From contig DAXETY010000068.1 in NCBI GenBank assembly GCA_051155755.1, positions 1-40,505 on the forward strand: DNA of 40,505 nt, given 5' to 3'. This stretch comes from DAXETY01 sp051155755 (GTDB lineage: Bacteria > Desulfobacterota > Desulfobacteria > Desulfobacterales > SG8-13). Under the pieces are notes generated by a model that was given only the letters and a program-made list of their open reading frames with translations, was not told the origin of the DNA and did no database searches. Positions 1 to 7,628 of the stretch are shown here, in pieces; the stretch's first letter is position 1; each line of letters opens with the position of its first letter. A program made the position numbers and the translations under genes.

Positions 1-507
1 TCCTATGAAGTGATCGAATACCTGGTGGACTTGAAAAGTCGGCATCCTTATCCCAAAACGGTTTTCCTCAAAGGAAATCACGAGGATATGATGGAAAAGT
101 ACCTGGCCGGCAAAGACCGACTGACCTGGTTGATCAACGGCGGCCAGCAGACCCTGGAAAGTTACATGCAGCACCACGAGGATTCGGAAGCGCCCCTGAT
201 ACCGGAATCTCACCGGCAGTTTTTTGACACGTTGCAGCTGTATCACGAAAGCGAGAATTACATATTCGTGCATGCCGGACTGCGCAAAAACGTTCCCCTT
301 GAAAAACAAAAACCCGAGGATCTGATGTGGATCCGCAAAAAATTCATCGATACCGATTTCGATTTCGGTAAAATCGTAGTCTTTGGCCACACCCCGCTGC
401 AGGAGCCGCTGCTGCGGCCCAACAAGATCGGAATCGACACCGGGGCCGTTTACGGCAACAAACTGACCTGTGTGCGGTTGCCGGAGCTGGTGTTTTACAA
501 TGCCTAG
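1..507 (+). CDS. Metallophosphoesterase / PPP-type serine-threonine phosphatase (5' end outside window)
   Basis: The reading frame is open from base 1, so the start codon and the first metal-binding motif lie upstream of the window. What remains (about 168 residues) carries the later calcineurin-like phosphoesterase motifs in order: LKGNHE (metal-binding Asn and catalytic His), FVHAGL, FGHTP, then GIDTG near the C-terminus. This set and spacing fit the bacterial PPP phosphatases (PrpA/ApaH-like), which use a two-metal centre to hydrolyse phosphoesters. The substrate cannot be told from sequence; protein phosphatase or dinucleotide polyphosphatase are both possible. The stop codon overlaps the start of the SH3-repeat gene by 8 bp, so the two are probably translated together. 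Confidence 0.88.
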   Translation, partial: SYEVIEYLVDLKSRHPYPKTVFLKGNHEDMMEKYLAGKDRLTWLINGGQQTLESYMQHHEDSEAPLIPESHRQFFDTLQLYHESENYIFVHAGLRKNVPLEKQKPEDLMWIRKKFIDTDFDFGKIVVFGHTPLQEPLLRPNKIGIDTGAVYGNKLTCVRLPELVFYNA

Positions 508-946
508 GATGCGGCCGGTAAAAATCCTGCTTTTGACCGTCAGCGGTGTTTTGTTGGCGGTTTCGGTCGCTGCGGCCGAACGCATGGCGATTGTCTCCGA
601 AATCGCCAACATTCGATCCGGGCCGGGGACCGAACACGACATCCTGTGGCAAGTCTATCAAAATTATCCCATCGAGGTGATCGAAAAGCAGGGGGCCTGG
701 TATCGATTCCGGGATTTTGAAGGAGACATCGGCTGGATCCATTCGTCCCTGGTCGAAAAAGTTGCAACCGTGATTACAAAGGCGCCCAAATGCAATGTTC
801 GTTCGGGACCGGGCACCCATCATGACATTGTTTTTACGGTGGTTGACGGCATTTCGTTTCGTCTGCTGGAGCGCAAGGGCGACTGGTTGCACGTGCGGCA
901 CGCCGATGGCGATAGCGGTTGGATTTACCGTTCCCTGGTCTGGTGA
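500..946 (+). CDS. Exported protein with two bacterial SH3 domains
   Basis: This 148-residue protein has an N-terminal signal peptide: basic MPRMRPVK, a hydrophobic stretch, then a likely cut after AVSVAAA. Two tandem SH3b/SH3_3-like repeats follow. Each has a conserved N-(I/V)-R-S-G-P-G-T core (about residues 36-43 and 97-104) and ends in a GW-I-(H/Y)-x-SLV motif. Such domains bind peptidoglycan or periplasmic partners; a periplasmic place is inferred. ATG 500 was chosen because it sits across the preceding stop and puts the signal peptide at the N-terminus; ATG 509 is an equally good alternative. No enzymatic domain is present. It lies between the phosphatase and the PfkB kinase, with 7 bp to the latter. 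Confidence 0.85.
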   Translation: MPRMRPVKILLLTVSGVLLAVSVAAAERMAIVSEIANIRSGPGTEHDILWQVYQNYPIEVIEKQGAWYRFRDFEGDIGWIHSSLVEKVATVITKAPKCNVRSGPGTHHDIVFTVVDGISFRLLERKGDWLHVRHADGDSGWIYRSLVW

Positions 947-953
947 GGAGGAT

Positions 954-1997
954 ATGGAGATAATCGATCAACTGGGCGGCAACAACGCGATGGTGGTCGG
1001 GGTCGGTTCGGCGCTGATGGATATTCTGGCGCACGAAGACGATGATTTTCTGCGGAAGACCGGCATCCGCAAGGGTGGAATGACACTGGTGGACAAAAGT
1101 TTCATCGAACAGGTGCTGACCTTAACGGCCCGGCGTCCGAGCCTGGTGCCGGGCGGTTCCGCCTGCAACACGGTGGTCGGCATCAGCCGGCTCGGGGGGC
1201 GCAGCCGCTTCGTGGGCAAATGCGGCAACGGCAACTGGGGCAAACGGTACCGTCAGGATTTGATGCGCCAGCAGGTGGATGCCATCCTGTTTCCCTCGGA
1301 TTCTCCCACCGGGCGGGTGCTTTCGGTCATCACCCCGGATGCCCAGCGTTCCATGGCGACCTTTTTAGGCGCATCATCGGAATGTCGCCCGGAGGAATTG
1401 AAAAACGGCTGTTTCGCCGATGCCGCCATCGTACACATCGAAGGTTACCTGTTGTTCAACCCGGAGTTGATCCTCACGGCGGTGGCGACAGCGCGTGCAG
1501 CCGGAGCCTTGATATCCCTGGATCTGGCCAGCTACACCGTGGTCGAAGGCGCACGGGATTTGCTCGATCGGCTCGTTACCGAATCGGTGGACATCGTTCT
1601 GGCCAACGAAGACGAAGCCCGGGCCTTTACCGGTGTGGACGATGAACTCGAAGCCCTTGAAATTTTGTCGCAGAAAACGGCAATTGCGGTGGTGAAAGTC
1701 GGGGAACGGGGCAGTTATGCCGCCTGGGAAGACCAACGGCTCAAGATCGATCCCCTCGGGCCCCATCCGGCGGTCGACACCACCGGTGCCGGTGATCTCT
1801 GGGCGGCGGGCTTTCTCTACGGATTGGTCAACGGCTATTCCATGCCCGATTCCGGACGGCTTGCTTCGGCCTGCGGCTACGAGGTCTGCCGGGTCGTGGG
1901 GGCCGCCATACCGGATGACGGCTGGCGGCGCATCCATCAGATCAAAAGCGAATTGACCCCTGCCCGGACCTCGCCGCGCAAGGGTCTGCAAGCGTGA
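954..1997 (+). CDS. PfkB-family carbohydrate/nucleoside kinase, adenosine kinase-like
   Basis: This 347-residue protein belongs to the ribokinase/PfkB superfamily, which moves the ATP gamma-phosphate to a sugar or nucleoside hydroxyl. Both family signatures are visible: the glycine-rich substrate-side motif GGSACNTVVGISRLGG (about residue 64) and the C-terminal anion-hole/catalytic motif VDTTGAGDLWAAGF (about residue 273), in which the Asp of GAGD is the catalytic base. Length and the N-terminal VGVGSALMDI segment fit bacterial adenosine kinases, making AMP from adenosine (for example adenosine released by the SAH cycle); substrate assignment is inference. ATG 954 was chosen because GGAGG lies 4-8 bases upstream. 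It is followed directly by hairpin element copy 1. Confidence 0.88.
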   Translation: MEIIDQLGGNNAMVVGVGSALMDILAHEDDDFLRKTGIRKGGMTLVDKSFIEQVLTLTARRPSLVPGGSACNTVVGISRLGGRSRFVGKCGNGNWGKRYRQDLMRQQVDAILFPSDSPTGRVLSVITPDAQRSMATFLGASSECRPEELKNGCFADAAIVHIEGYLLFNPELILTAVATARAAGALISLDLASYTVVEGARDLLDRLVTESVDIVLANEDEARAFTGVDDELEALEILSQKTAIAVVKVGERGSYAAWEDQRLKIDPLGPHPAVDTTGAGDLWAAGFLYGLVNGYSMPDSGRLASACGYEVCRVVGAAIPDDGWRRIHQIKSELTPARTSPRKGLQA

Positions 1998-1999
1998 TG

Positions 2000-2124
2000 C
2001 TTGCCCAAACCGGGTGCGCTGCACCCGGTGCAAGTTCAACATCGAAGCACAAAAGTGCTTCTGTCTTTTATTGCGGCGGCGAGTGCCGCAGGAAGAAAAT
2101 TCAAGCCACCCGGTTCGCGGGTGG
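2000..2124 (+). repeat. Structured intergenic element, copy 1 (four stem-loops)
   Basis: This lies between the PfkB kinase stop and the TPR gene. It holds a chain of hairpins. A: CTTGC (2000-2004) with GCAAG (2030-2034) enclosing CCGGGTGC/GCACCCGG (2010-2017/2021-2028). B: GAAGCAC-AAAA-GTGCTTC (2044-2061), a perfect 7-bp stem. Then TGTCTTTT. C: GCGGC/GCCGC (2073-2089). Then AAAATTCAAG (2096-2105). D: CCACCCG-GTTCG-CGGGTGG (2106-2124). TTCAAC (2035-2040) stands exactly 3 nt before stem B, as in copy 2. No long U-tract follows any stem, so it is not a plain intrinsic terminator. Confidence 0.7.
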
Positions 2125-2148
2125 TTATTGACTCATTCAGGAGCGAAG

Positions 2149-2883
2149 ATGGCCAAAAAAAAGAAAATATCGCGCAAGCAACTGTTGAAAGAACCGGATG
2201 AAATTCTGACCACCACCGCCCGTATCTTTCAGTTTGCCGTGCGATATCGTTATCCGCTGCTCGGTGTCCTGGGCGGGTTGATCCTGATCGTGGTGGTCAT
2301 CTCCGCGGTTCGCTATCACGCAATTGCCAGGGAAAATGATTCCTTTGCCGGCCTGCAGACTGCCTGGCAGAACTATCGCCAGCAGGCGCAGAGCACCGAT
2401 CCGCAGACGGCCTATCAATCGGTGGAATCCGAATTCGAGGCACTGCTGGATCGATTTGGCGGCTCCAGGGGCGGAAAATACACAACGCTGGTGTTTGCCG
2501 ATATCAGTTTCGAAGCCGGTCGGATCGACCGTGCCCTCGAGCTCTATCAGCAGGCGCTCGAGGACCTCGAAGTGCCTGAAATCCGCAATCGGATACACAA
2601 TGCCATGGGCTATGCTTACGAAGCAAAGGGAGATCTGCCGGCCGCGGCAGGCCAGTTCGAACAGGTCCTCGGCGGCAGTGCCGCTGCTTTTCAGGAGGAG
2701 GCCCGCTACAATCTGGGACGGCTTTACGCCGAACTGGGCAAACCCCGGGAAAGTCGGACCGCCTATGAAACACTGTTGGCCGAAAATCCGAATACGTTGT
2801 ATGCGGGCATGATCCGGGAACAGCTGGCAACGAATCTGTCGGCGGGTGACGCCGCATCGCCTCCGCAAGCTCCCGGCAATTAA
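2149..2883 (+). CDS. Membrane-anchored tetratricopeptide-repeat protein (YfgM-like)
   Basis: This 244-residue protein has a basic cytoplasmic N-terminus (MAKKKKISRKQ), one transmembrane segment at about residues 34-55 (LLGVLGGLILIVVVISAV), and a periplasmic region with helical TPR-like repeats from about residue 100 to 230 (for example FADISFEAGRIDRALELY and YNLGRLYAELGKPRES). This layout matches YfgM/TPR_21 proteins, which act as accessory factors at the Sec translocon or as periplasmic scaffolds; the role here is inferred only from architecture. ATG 2149 is preceded by CAGGAGCGA; a longer frame back to 2014 reads through hairpin element copy 1 and is unlikely. The gene is flanked on both sides by that element in the same orientation. 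Confidence 0.82.
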   Translation: MAKKKKISRKQLLKEPDEILTTTARIFQFAVRYRYPLLGVLGGLILIVVVISAVRYHAIARENDSFAGLQTAWQNYRQQAQSTDPQTAYQSVESEFEALLDRFGGSRGGKYTTLVFADISFEAGRIDRALELYQQALEDLEVPEIRNRIHNAMGYAYEAKGDLPAAAGQFEQVLGGSAAAFQEEARYNLGRLYAELGKPRESRTAYETLLAENPNTLYAGMIREQLATNLSAGDAASPPQAPGN

Positions 2884-2977
2884 CCGCCGCTTTTGTTTTT
2901 TGCCCATCCGCGCGGAGTTGCTGGCGCTGTTGAGCGTGCAATTCGGAAATCAGCAATTTTTCTTGCCTCGAAAGCCT

Positions 2978-3064
2978 TCGGCATCCTGCCGGTTCAACGC
3001 GAAAGTACGCCCGTGCTTTTGTCTTTTCGGCGAATGCCGAAAATCCAAGTCGCGCACTTTGCGA
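2978..3064 (+). repeat. Structured intergenic element, copy 2
   Basis: This lies downstream of the TPR gene. Parts in order: hairpin A, CGGC-ATCCT-GCCG (2979-2991). TTCAAC (2993-2998), 3 nt before stem B. Stem B, AAAGTAC-GCCC-GTGCTTT (3002-3019), with one G.T pair. TGTCTTTT (3020-3027). Hairpin C, TTTTCGGC-GAAT-GCCGAAAA (3024-3043), a perfect 8-bp stem. AAAATCCAAG (3040-3049). Hairpin D, TCGC/GCGA (3050-3064). Order, spacing and single-stranded words match copy 1, while stem bases differ with pairing kept. Confidence 0.72.
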
Positions 3065-3115
3065 GCAACCGTTGCTGCCTTGAGCAAGCCCGCGGACAAA
3101 CCCGCCGGCGGCGGG
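3064..3115. other. Cluster of alternative hairpins in the convergent intergenic region
   Basis: AGCAA (3064-3068) can pair with TTGCT (3072-3076), which can instead pair with AGCAA (3083-3087). CCCGCC/GGCGGG (3101-3115) forms a further 6-bp stem with a GGC loop. This is the space between the + strand TPR gene and the - strand regulator, so the stems may end transcripts from either side, but no T-tract is attached. Apart from copy 2 and these stems I see no gene in 2884-3149. Confidence 0.4.
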
Positions 3116-3149
3116 ATACAACGGGAAAAAGGTCATTTCCGGGTGCACA

Positions 3150-4529
3150 CTACTTCGGAGATACGTCCAGCGCATACTTCTTGATCTTCTGATTCAATCC
3201 ACTTTTTCCGATTCCCAGCAGTTCGGCTGCCCGGGACTGCACGTAGTCGGATTTTTTCAGCGCTCTGAGGATCAGCGTCTTTTCGATCATCGCCAGGGTT
3301 TCGTAGAGTTTGGCGTCCGCCGGAATGCTGTCCAGATATAGATTGTCCTGGACGTTTTCCCGAAAGTTCCGCGGCAGGTCGCTCACCTGGATGCGGCTGC
3401 CCGGGCTCAGGATCGTGGCGCGTTCGATGATGTTTTCCAGTTCCCGCACATTCCCCGGCCAGCTGTAATCGTAGAAAAGCCGTTCGACATCCGGTTCGAT
3501 GCCGGTGATGGGTTCACCGGCTTTGCGTTCAGAAGCATACTTGCGAATAAAATGCTCCATCAGCAGCCGTATATCCTCCGGGCGTTCCTTTAACGCCGGC
3601 AGCGGAATGTGAACGACATTGAGACGGAAAAAGAGATCCTCGCGGAATCGCCCCCTGGCCATCTCGGATTTCAGGTTCTTGTTGGTGGCGGCGAGGATCC
3701 GAATGTCGACCGGTATTGCACGGCCGCCGCCCACCCGCTCGATAGTCTTCTCCTGCAGGACCCGCAATAGCTTGACCTGCAGGCCGGGCGTCAATTCACC
3801 GATTTCATCGAGAAACAGGGTTCCGCCGTCGGCCAGTTCGAACCGCCCCTTTTTTGTGGCCACCGCACCGGTAAATGCGCCTTTTTCATGGCCGAAGAGC
3901 TCGCTTTCCAGCAGTGTTTCGGCCAATGCCGCGCAGTTTACCGCGACAAACGGGCGGTCCCGCCTGGGACTGTTAAAATGGATGGACTTGGCCACCAGCT
4001 CTTTGCCGGTGCCGCTTTCACCCTGGATCAAAACGGTGGCACCGGTGGGGGCGACTTTCCGGATCAGGTCGAATACGGCCTGCATGGATTTGCTTTTGCC
4101 GATCAGGTTGCCGAAACTGTAATGGGAGGACACCGCGCTGCGAAGCCGGCGATTTTCCTGAACCACGCGGTACATGGCGATGGCCTTGTTGACATAGAGA
4201 ATCAGGCGTTCGTTGTCAAAGGGCTTGAGTATGTAGCTGTAGGCGCCTTTCTGCATGGCTTCGACGGCTTTGTCCACTGTGCCGTAAGCCGTCATCATGA
4301 TCACCGGCAGTTCGGGATCCTTGGTTTTGATTTTTTCCAGAAGTTCGATGCCGTCCATCGAAGGCATCTTCATGTCCGTCAACACCAGGTCGACATCCGA
4401 AGCTTCCAGGATCTCCAGGGCTTCTTTGCCGCTGTTGGCGGTTTGGATCTCGAAGCCTTCTTCTTCCAGCACCGCACCGAGAATACGCGGATAATTTTTC
4501 TCGTCATCGACGATCAGGATGGTTTCCAT
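3150..4529 (-). CDS. Sigma-54-dependent response regulator (NtrC/AtoC/PilR class)
   Basis: This 459-residue regulator has the full NtrC layout. A receiver domain spans residues 1-120, with acidic pocket DDE (9-11) and phospho-acceptor Asp52 (VLTDMKMP). An AAA+ sigma-54 activation domain spans about 140-385, with Walker A GESGTGKE, an intact GAFTGA sigma-54 contact loop and Walker B GTLFLDEIGE. A Fis-type helix-turn-helix lies at about 415-455 (RAAELLGIGKSGLNQKI). It should open sigma-54 promoters once phosphorylated by its partner kinase. Its ATG lies inside the 3' end of that kinase gene (16-bp overlap), so translation is coupled. The targets are unknown; the pilus operon starts divergently from the kinase gene. 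Confidence 0.95.
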   Translation of the reverse strand: METILIVDDEKNYPRILGAVLEEEGFEIQTANSGKEALEILEASDVDLVLTDMKMPSMDGIELLEKIKTKDPELPVIMMTAYGTVDKAVEAMQKGAYSYILKPFDNERLILYVNKAIAMYRVVQENRRLRSAVSSHYSFGNLIGKSKSMQAVFDLIRKVAPTGATVLIQGESGTGKELVAKSIHFNSPRRDRPFVAVNCAALAETLLESELFGHEKGAFTGAVATKKGRFELADGGTLFLDEIGELTPGLQVKLLRVLQEKTIERVGGGRAIPVDIRILAATNKNLKSEMARGRFREDLFFRLNVVHIPLPALKERPEDIRLLMEHFIRKYASERKAGEPITGIEPDVERLFYDYSWPGNVRELENIIERATILSPGSRIQVSDLPRNFRENVQDNLYLDSIPADAKLYETLAMIEKTLILRALKKSDYVQSRAAELLGIGKSGLNQKIKKYALDVSPK

Positions 4530-6016
4530 TTTTCGGGATCTTCCTGCTGGATCGGCAGCCGGATGGCCACCTGGGCCCCTCCGCCGGGCCGGTTCCGGAT
4601 TTCGATCGAACCGCCGTGCAGCTCGATGATTTTTTTCACGATGCCCAGTCCCAGGCCGGTTCCCTTGTCCTTGGTGGTAAAAAACGGATCCCAGATTTTT
4701 TGCAGTTGATCTTCCGAAACGCCCGGACCGTCGTCTTCAATCTGAACATGGACGTCGGCGTGATTGGAATTCACCCGCACGACAATGTTGCCGCCGTTTT
4801 CCGAAACCTGGGTGGCATTGATGAGAAGGTTCAAAAAGGCCTGATAGAGCATGGCCGCGTCGGCCGAAATTTCGGGCAGACCTTCGGCGATAACGCATTG
4901 GACGCTGAAGCCCTTTTCCTTGATCTGATTGGCCATATGAGACAGATTTTTTTCAACGACCTCTTCCACCCGGCAGGGCGCGAAACTGGGGTCCCGGGGT
5001 CGGGCGTAATTCAGAAAGTCCGTGATGATGTTGTTCAGGCGCCCGGTCTCTTCAACGATGATGTCCGGGATGGGATTGGCGGGATCGACGCCGGCCATCT
5101 TTTTTTTAAGGTGGTCGGCACTGCTGCGGATAATCCCCAATGGGTTGCGGATTTCATGGGAAATGACCGCAGCCATTTCGCCCAGTGAGGACAAATGTTC
5201 GGCGCGATTAAGCTGCTCCTTGAGGCGCAAACGTTCCCGGGCACGCTGCTCAATGATGTTTTCACCGCGTCTGACCACGAAAATGAGCACCAGAAACAGA
5301 ACCAGCATTACCACCGCGCTGGTAATGACGATAAAGATTTGAAATTGAAAGATGGTCTGATACTCGTCGGACAAATCCTGAACGATTTCCACCACCCCCA
5401 GCACCGGTCCGGACATTCGGGCGGGGGGGCGTTCGGCCCGTAAAGGGGCAAAGGTAATCAGCTGGCTTTCCCGCGGAATCCCCAGCAGGATTTCCCAGAA
5501 ATTCCCTTGCTGGATCTGGCGCGATACGTTCTTGCCGCTGAGGGCTTTTTGAAAGCCGGTGCCCCCGAGATTTTCTTTGCCCACCAGGTCCGGGTTGAAG
5601 CTGTAGGATACGACGTTGTTCATGTCGTATATGTTGACCGTTTCGACCTTGAAGCTGTGCAGCGTGTTTCGCACGATTTTGTCGAGCCGTTCGTATTGCT
5701 CTGCATCCCGAAGTTGAATCCGCCCGAACTTGATCACCATCGGCATGACAAACTGCAGAAAAACCTGATGATTCAGGTTTTCCAGGATCAACAGGGCATA
5801 TTCCTCGCTTTTTTGCCGTTGCATCGTCCGCGCCCAGTGGGTGTTGAGCATGGACAGAATAATGGTGCCCATGAATATCAAAACCAGGCTGGTTATGGTA
5901 AAATATTTTACCAGCCGGAAGGGCTTGGCTTTTTCTGCCGGTGGCGGGTCGGTCGCGGATCGCGCCGGGCTTTTTTGAGTTTTCATTTTTGCCATAATCA
6001 GGATGGTTTCGACCAC
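4514..6016 (-). CDS. Two-component sensor histidine kinase, membrane bound
   Basis: This roughly 500-residue kinase has one transmembrane segment at about 38-57, an extracytoplasmic sensor region of about 170 residues, and a second transmembrane segment at about 226-248. A HisKA domain follows with phospho-accepting His287 (ISHEIRNPLG), then a HATPase_c domain with N-box (LLINATQ), G1 (DDGPG), F box (FFTTKDKG) and G2 (GTGLGLGIVKK). No PAS or clear HAMP domain is seen, so the signal is probably read by the periplasmic region. A GTG at 6016 follows a GGGGG run and was chosen; ATG 5995 and ATG 5986 are alternatives. It pairs with the overlapping sigma-54 regulator. Confidence 0.93.
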   Translation of the reverse strand: MVETILIMAKMKTQKSPARSATDPPPAEKAKPFRLVKYFTITSLVLIFMGTIILSMLNTHWARTMQRQKSEEYALLILENLNHQVFLQFVMPMVIKFGRIQLRDAEQYERLDKIVRNTLHSFKVETVNIYDMNNVVSYSFNPDLVGKENLGGTGFQKALSGKNVSRQIQQGNFWEILLGIPRESQLITFAPLRAERPPARMSGPVLGVVEIVQDLSDEYQTIFQFQIFIVITSAVVMLVLFLVLIFVVRRGENIIEQRARERLRLKEQLNRAEHLSSLGEMAAVISHEIRNPLGIIRSSADHLKKKMAGVDPANPIPDIIVEETGRLNNIITDFLNYARPRDPSFAPCRVEEVVEKNLSHMANQIKEKGFSVQCVIAEGLPEISADAAMLYQAFLNLLINATQVSENGGNIVVRVNSNHADVHVQIEDDGPGVSEDQLQKIWDPFFTTKDKGTGLGLGIVKKIIELHGGSIEIRNRPGGGAQVAIRLPIQQEDPEKWKPS

Positions 6017-6365
6017 CGTGGGAGACCCCCGGCGCTTTTAAATTCAAGCTTCGAAAGTTAGCACGCAGTCGTGAAAAAAGCAAACCGGCAGCCTTGCTAC
6101 CGGCGCTCGGCGCCGGCGGGGAACAGCGCCTCCGGCAGGGTCGTTTCCGGCGCGGCGAATCGGGTCTTGCTGCGATACCTGCGCCGCATACAATATGTAG
6201 GTCAATACGGCGGTTTTGGGAACTATATATCTTAAATAATTATAATTATATCTAATTAAAATACAATTAGCTTGACTTACCGCCAACCTAATGAGAAAAT
6301 GTATTTAAAAAAACGGACAAAGTAATACTATTTTCTCCTTCTCAGAAACCGCAGCAAACGGGTCA
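6017..6365. promoter_or_regulatory. Divergent regulatory region between kinase gene and pilus operon
   Basis: These 349 bp hold no gene that I can support. The half near the kinase is GC-rich and contains CCGGCGC-TCG-GCGCCGG (6100-6116). The half near the XRE gene (about 6200-6360) is sharply AT-rich, as expected for a promoter. It is the only place where promoters for both the kinase/regulator pair and the XRE-pilMNOPQ operon can lie. Confidence 0.6.
6272..6300 (+). promoter_or_regulatory. Candidate sigma-70 promoter for XRE-pilMNOPQ
   Basis: TTGACT (6272-6277; 5 of 6 to the -35 consensus) stands 17 bp before GAAAAT (6295-6300; 4 of 6 to -10), within the AT-rich tract and about 65 bp before the XRE start. 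I found no correctly spaced GG-N10-GC sigma-54 site on either strand here by eye. Confidence 0.4.
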
Positions 6366-6563
6366 ATGAAACAGAATGCACTGAAGGAAACCAGGGAATC
6401 CTTGCTGATGAGCAAGGCGGAGCTCGCCAGAGCGGCGAAGGTTTCTCCAATTACCATTGCACGGATCGAAAGCGGTATGCCCTGTCGGATGGAGACCATG
6501 CGCAAAATCATTCTTGCGCTGGGATTGGACCTCTCGGACAAAAACAAAATCTTCAAAGATTAG
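6366..6563 (+). CDS. Small XRE-family helix-turn-helix protein
   Basis: This 65-residue protein is almost entirely one Cro/C1-type HTH (HTH_3): helix 2 MSKAELARAAKV, turn, recognition helix SPITIARIESG, then the trailing helices that end in LGLDLSDKNKIF. There is no partner domain, so it would act as a compact DNA-binding dimer. It lies 12 bp upstream of pilM on the same strand and is thus the first gene of the pilus operon, a natural place for an autoregulator of pilus assembly genes (inference). No clear Shine-Dalgarno precedes ATG 6366; an in-frame ATG at 6408 would cut into the HTH and is less likely. Confidence 0.85.
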   Translation: MKQNALKETRESLLMSKAELARAAKVSPITIARIESGMPCRMETMRKIILALGLDLSDKNKIFKD

Positions 6564-6575
6564 AGAAAAATTCCT

Positions 6576-7628
6576 ATGCTATTCGGGAAAAAAGAACATC
6601 TTGTCGGCCTCGATATCGGCTCCAGAACGATCAAAGCGGCCGAAATCGCCGAAACGAAAAAAGGGCGCGGTTTGAAACGCTTCGGCATGGTGGACATCGC
6701 TCCCGGACTGATCGAGGACGGGGCCATCAACGAACCGGAAGAAGTCGCCGAGTCGATTCGGCAATTGTTCAAGACGTTCAACATCAAGGAGAAAAACGTT
6801 GCGGTCTCCATCGGCGGTTATTCGGTGATCGTCAAGAAAATCAACGTGCAGACCATGGCCGAGGAACAGCTGCAGGAAACCATTCACTTCGAGGCCGAAC
6901 AATACATTCCCTTCGACATCAGTGACGTCAACCTGGATTTTCAGATTCTGGGGCCCAACGAAAACAACCCCAATCAGATGAATGTCTTCCTGGTGGCGGC
7001 CAAAAAGGAAATGGTCAACGATTACATCAACCTGGTCAACATGGCCGGTTTGAATCCATGCATCATCGACGTGGAGGCGTTCGCCCTGCAGAACATTTTC
7101 GAACTCAATTACGAGGCCCAGGAAGAAAACACGGCTTTGATCGATATCGGTGCGAGCAAAACCTCATTGAACATCCTAAAGGGCAGCAACTCTGTATTTA
7201 TGCGGGATGTTTCCCTGGGATGCGGGCAAATCAATCAAAAGATCATTTCCCTGATCAACTGTCCGTTCGACGAATCCGAAGAAATCAAGCTCGGCCTCCA
7301 GTCCGACAAAATTTCCGCCGACGACCTGCGCGAAATCATCCACGGCGTTGTTTCGGACTGGTGTACGGAAATCCGCCGGGCCATTGATTTTTTCTATTCC
7401 ACCTACCCCGAAGATCAGATCAAAAAGATCCTTCTCAGTGGCGGTGGCGGCAACATCGATGAATTCCGCAAGCTGTTGGCGCAGGAAACCTCTTCGGAAG
7501 TCGAAACCATCCAGCCTTTCAATACGTTTTCTCTGGACGACAGTCTGGATCCTGAATACATCGAACAAATCGCGCCCCAGGCGGCGATCAGCATGGGCCT
7601 GGCAATAAGGAAAATCGACGATAAATGA
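6576..7628 (+). CDS. pilM: Type IV pilus assembly protein PilM
   Basis: This 350-residue cytoplasmic actin-like ATPase is the inner ring of the type IV pilus alignment subcomplex; it binds ATP and the N-terminal tail of PilN. Visible family marks: VGLDIGSRTIKAAEI at residues 10-24 (phosphate-1 loop), the SHS2 segment with EQYIPFDISDVNLDFQILG at about 110-128, DIGASKTSLNIL at about 190-201 (phosphate-2) and the adenosine-side SGGGGNI at about 288-294. Length is typical. Its stop overlaps the pilN start as ATGA, a mark of coupled translation. Confidence 0.96.
   Translation: MLFGKKEHLVGLDIGSRTIKAAEIAETKKGRGLKRFGMVDIAPGLIEDGAINEPEEVAESIRQLFKTFNIKEKNVAVSIGGYSVIVKKINVQTMAEEQLQETIHFEAEQYIPFDISDVNLDFQILGPNENNPNQMNVFLVAAKKEMVNDYINLVNMAGLNPCIIDVEAFALQNIFELNYEAQEENTALIDIGASKTSLNILKGSNSVFMRDVSLGCGQINQKIISLINCPFDESEEIKLGLQSDKISADDLREIIHGVVSDWCTEIRRAIDFFYSTYPEDQIKKILLSGGGGNIDEFRKLLAQETSSEVETIQPFNTFSLDDSLDPEYIEQIAPQAAISMGLAIRKIDDK

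Noticed and set aside
2000..3064. Integron attC sites for the paired hairpin elements
   Set aside because: TTCAAC recalls part of the attC core, but the inverted GTTRRRY partner, the L boxes and an integrase are missing.
4513..6010. 14-bp identical repeat GAAACCATCCTGAT at the starts of both the kinase and regulator genes
   Set aside because: The equivalent positions (MVETILI and METILIV) are striking, but a few 14-mer repeats are expected by chance in 40 kb; no longer duplication surrounds them.
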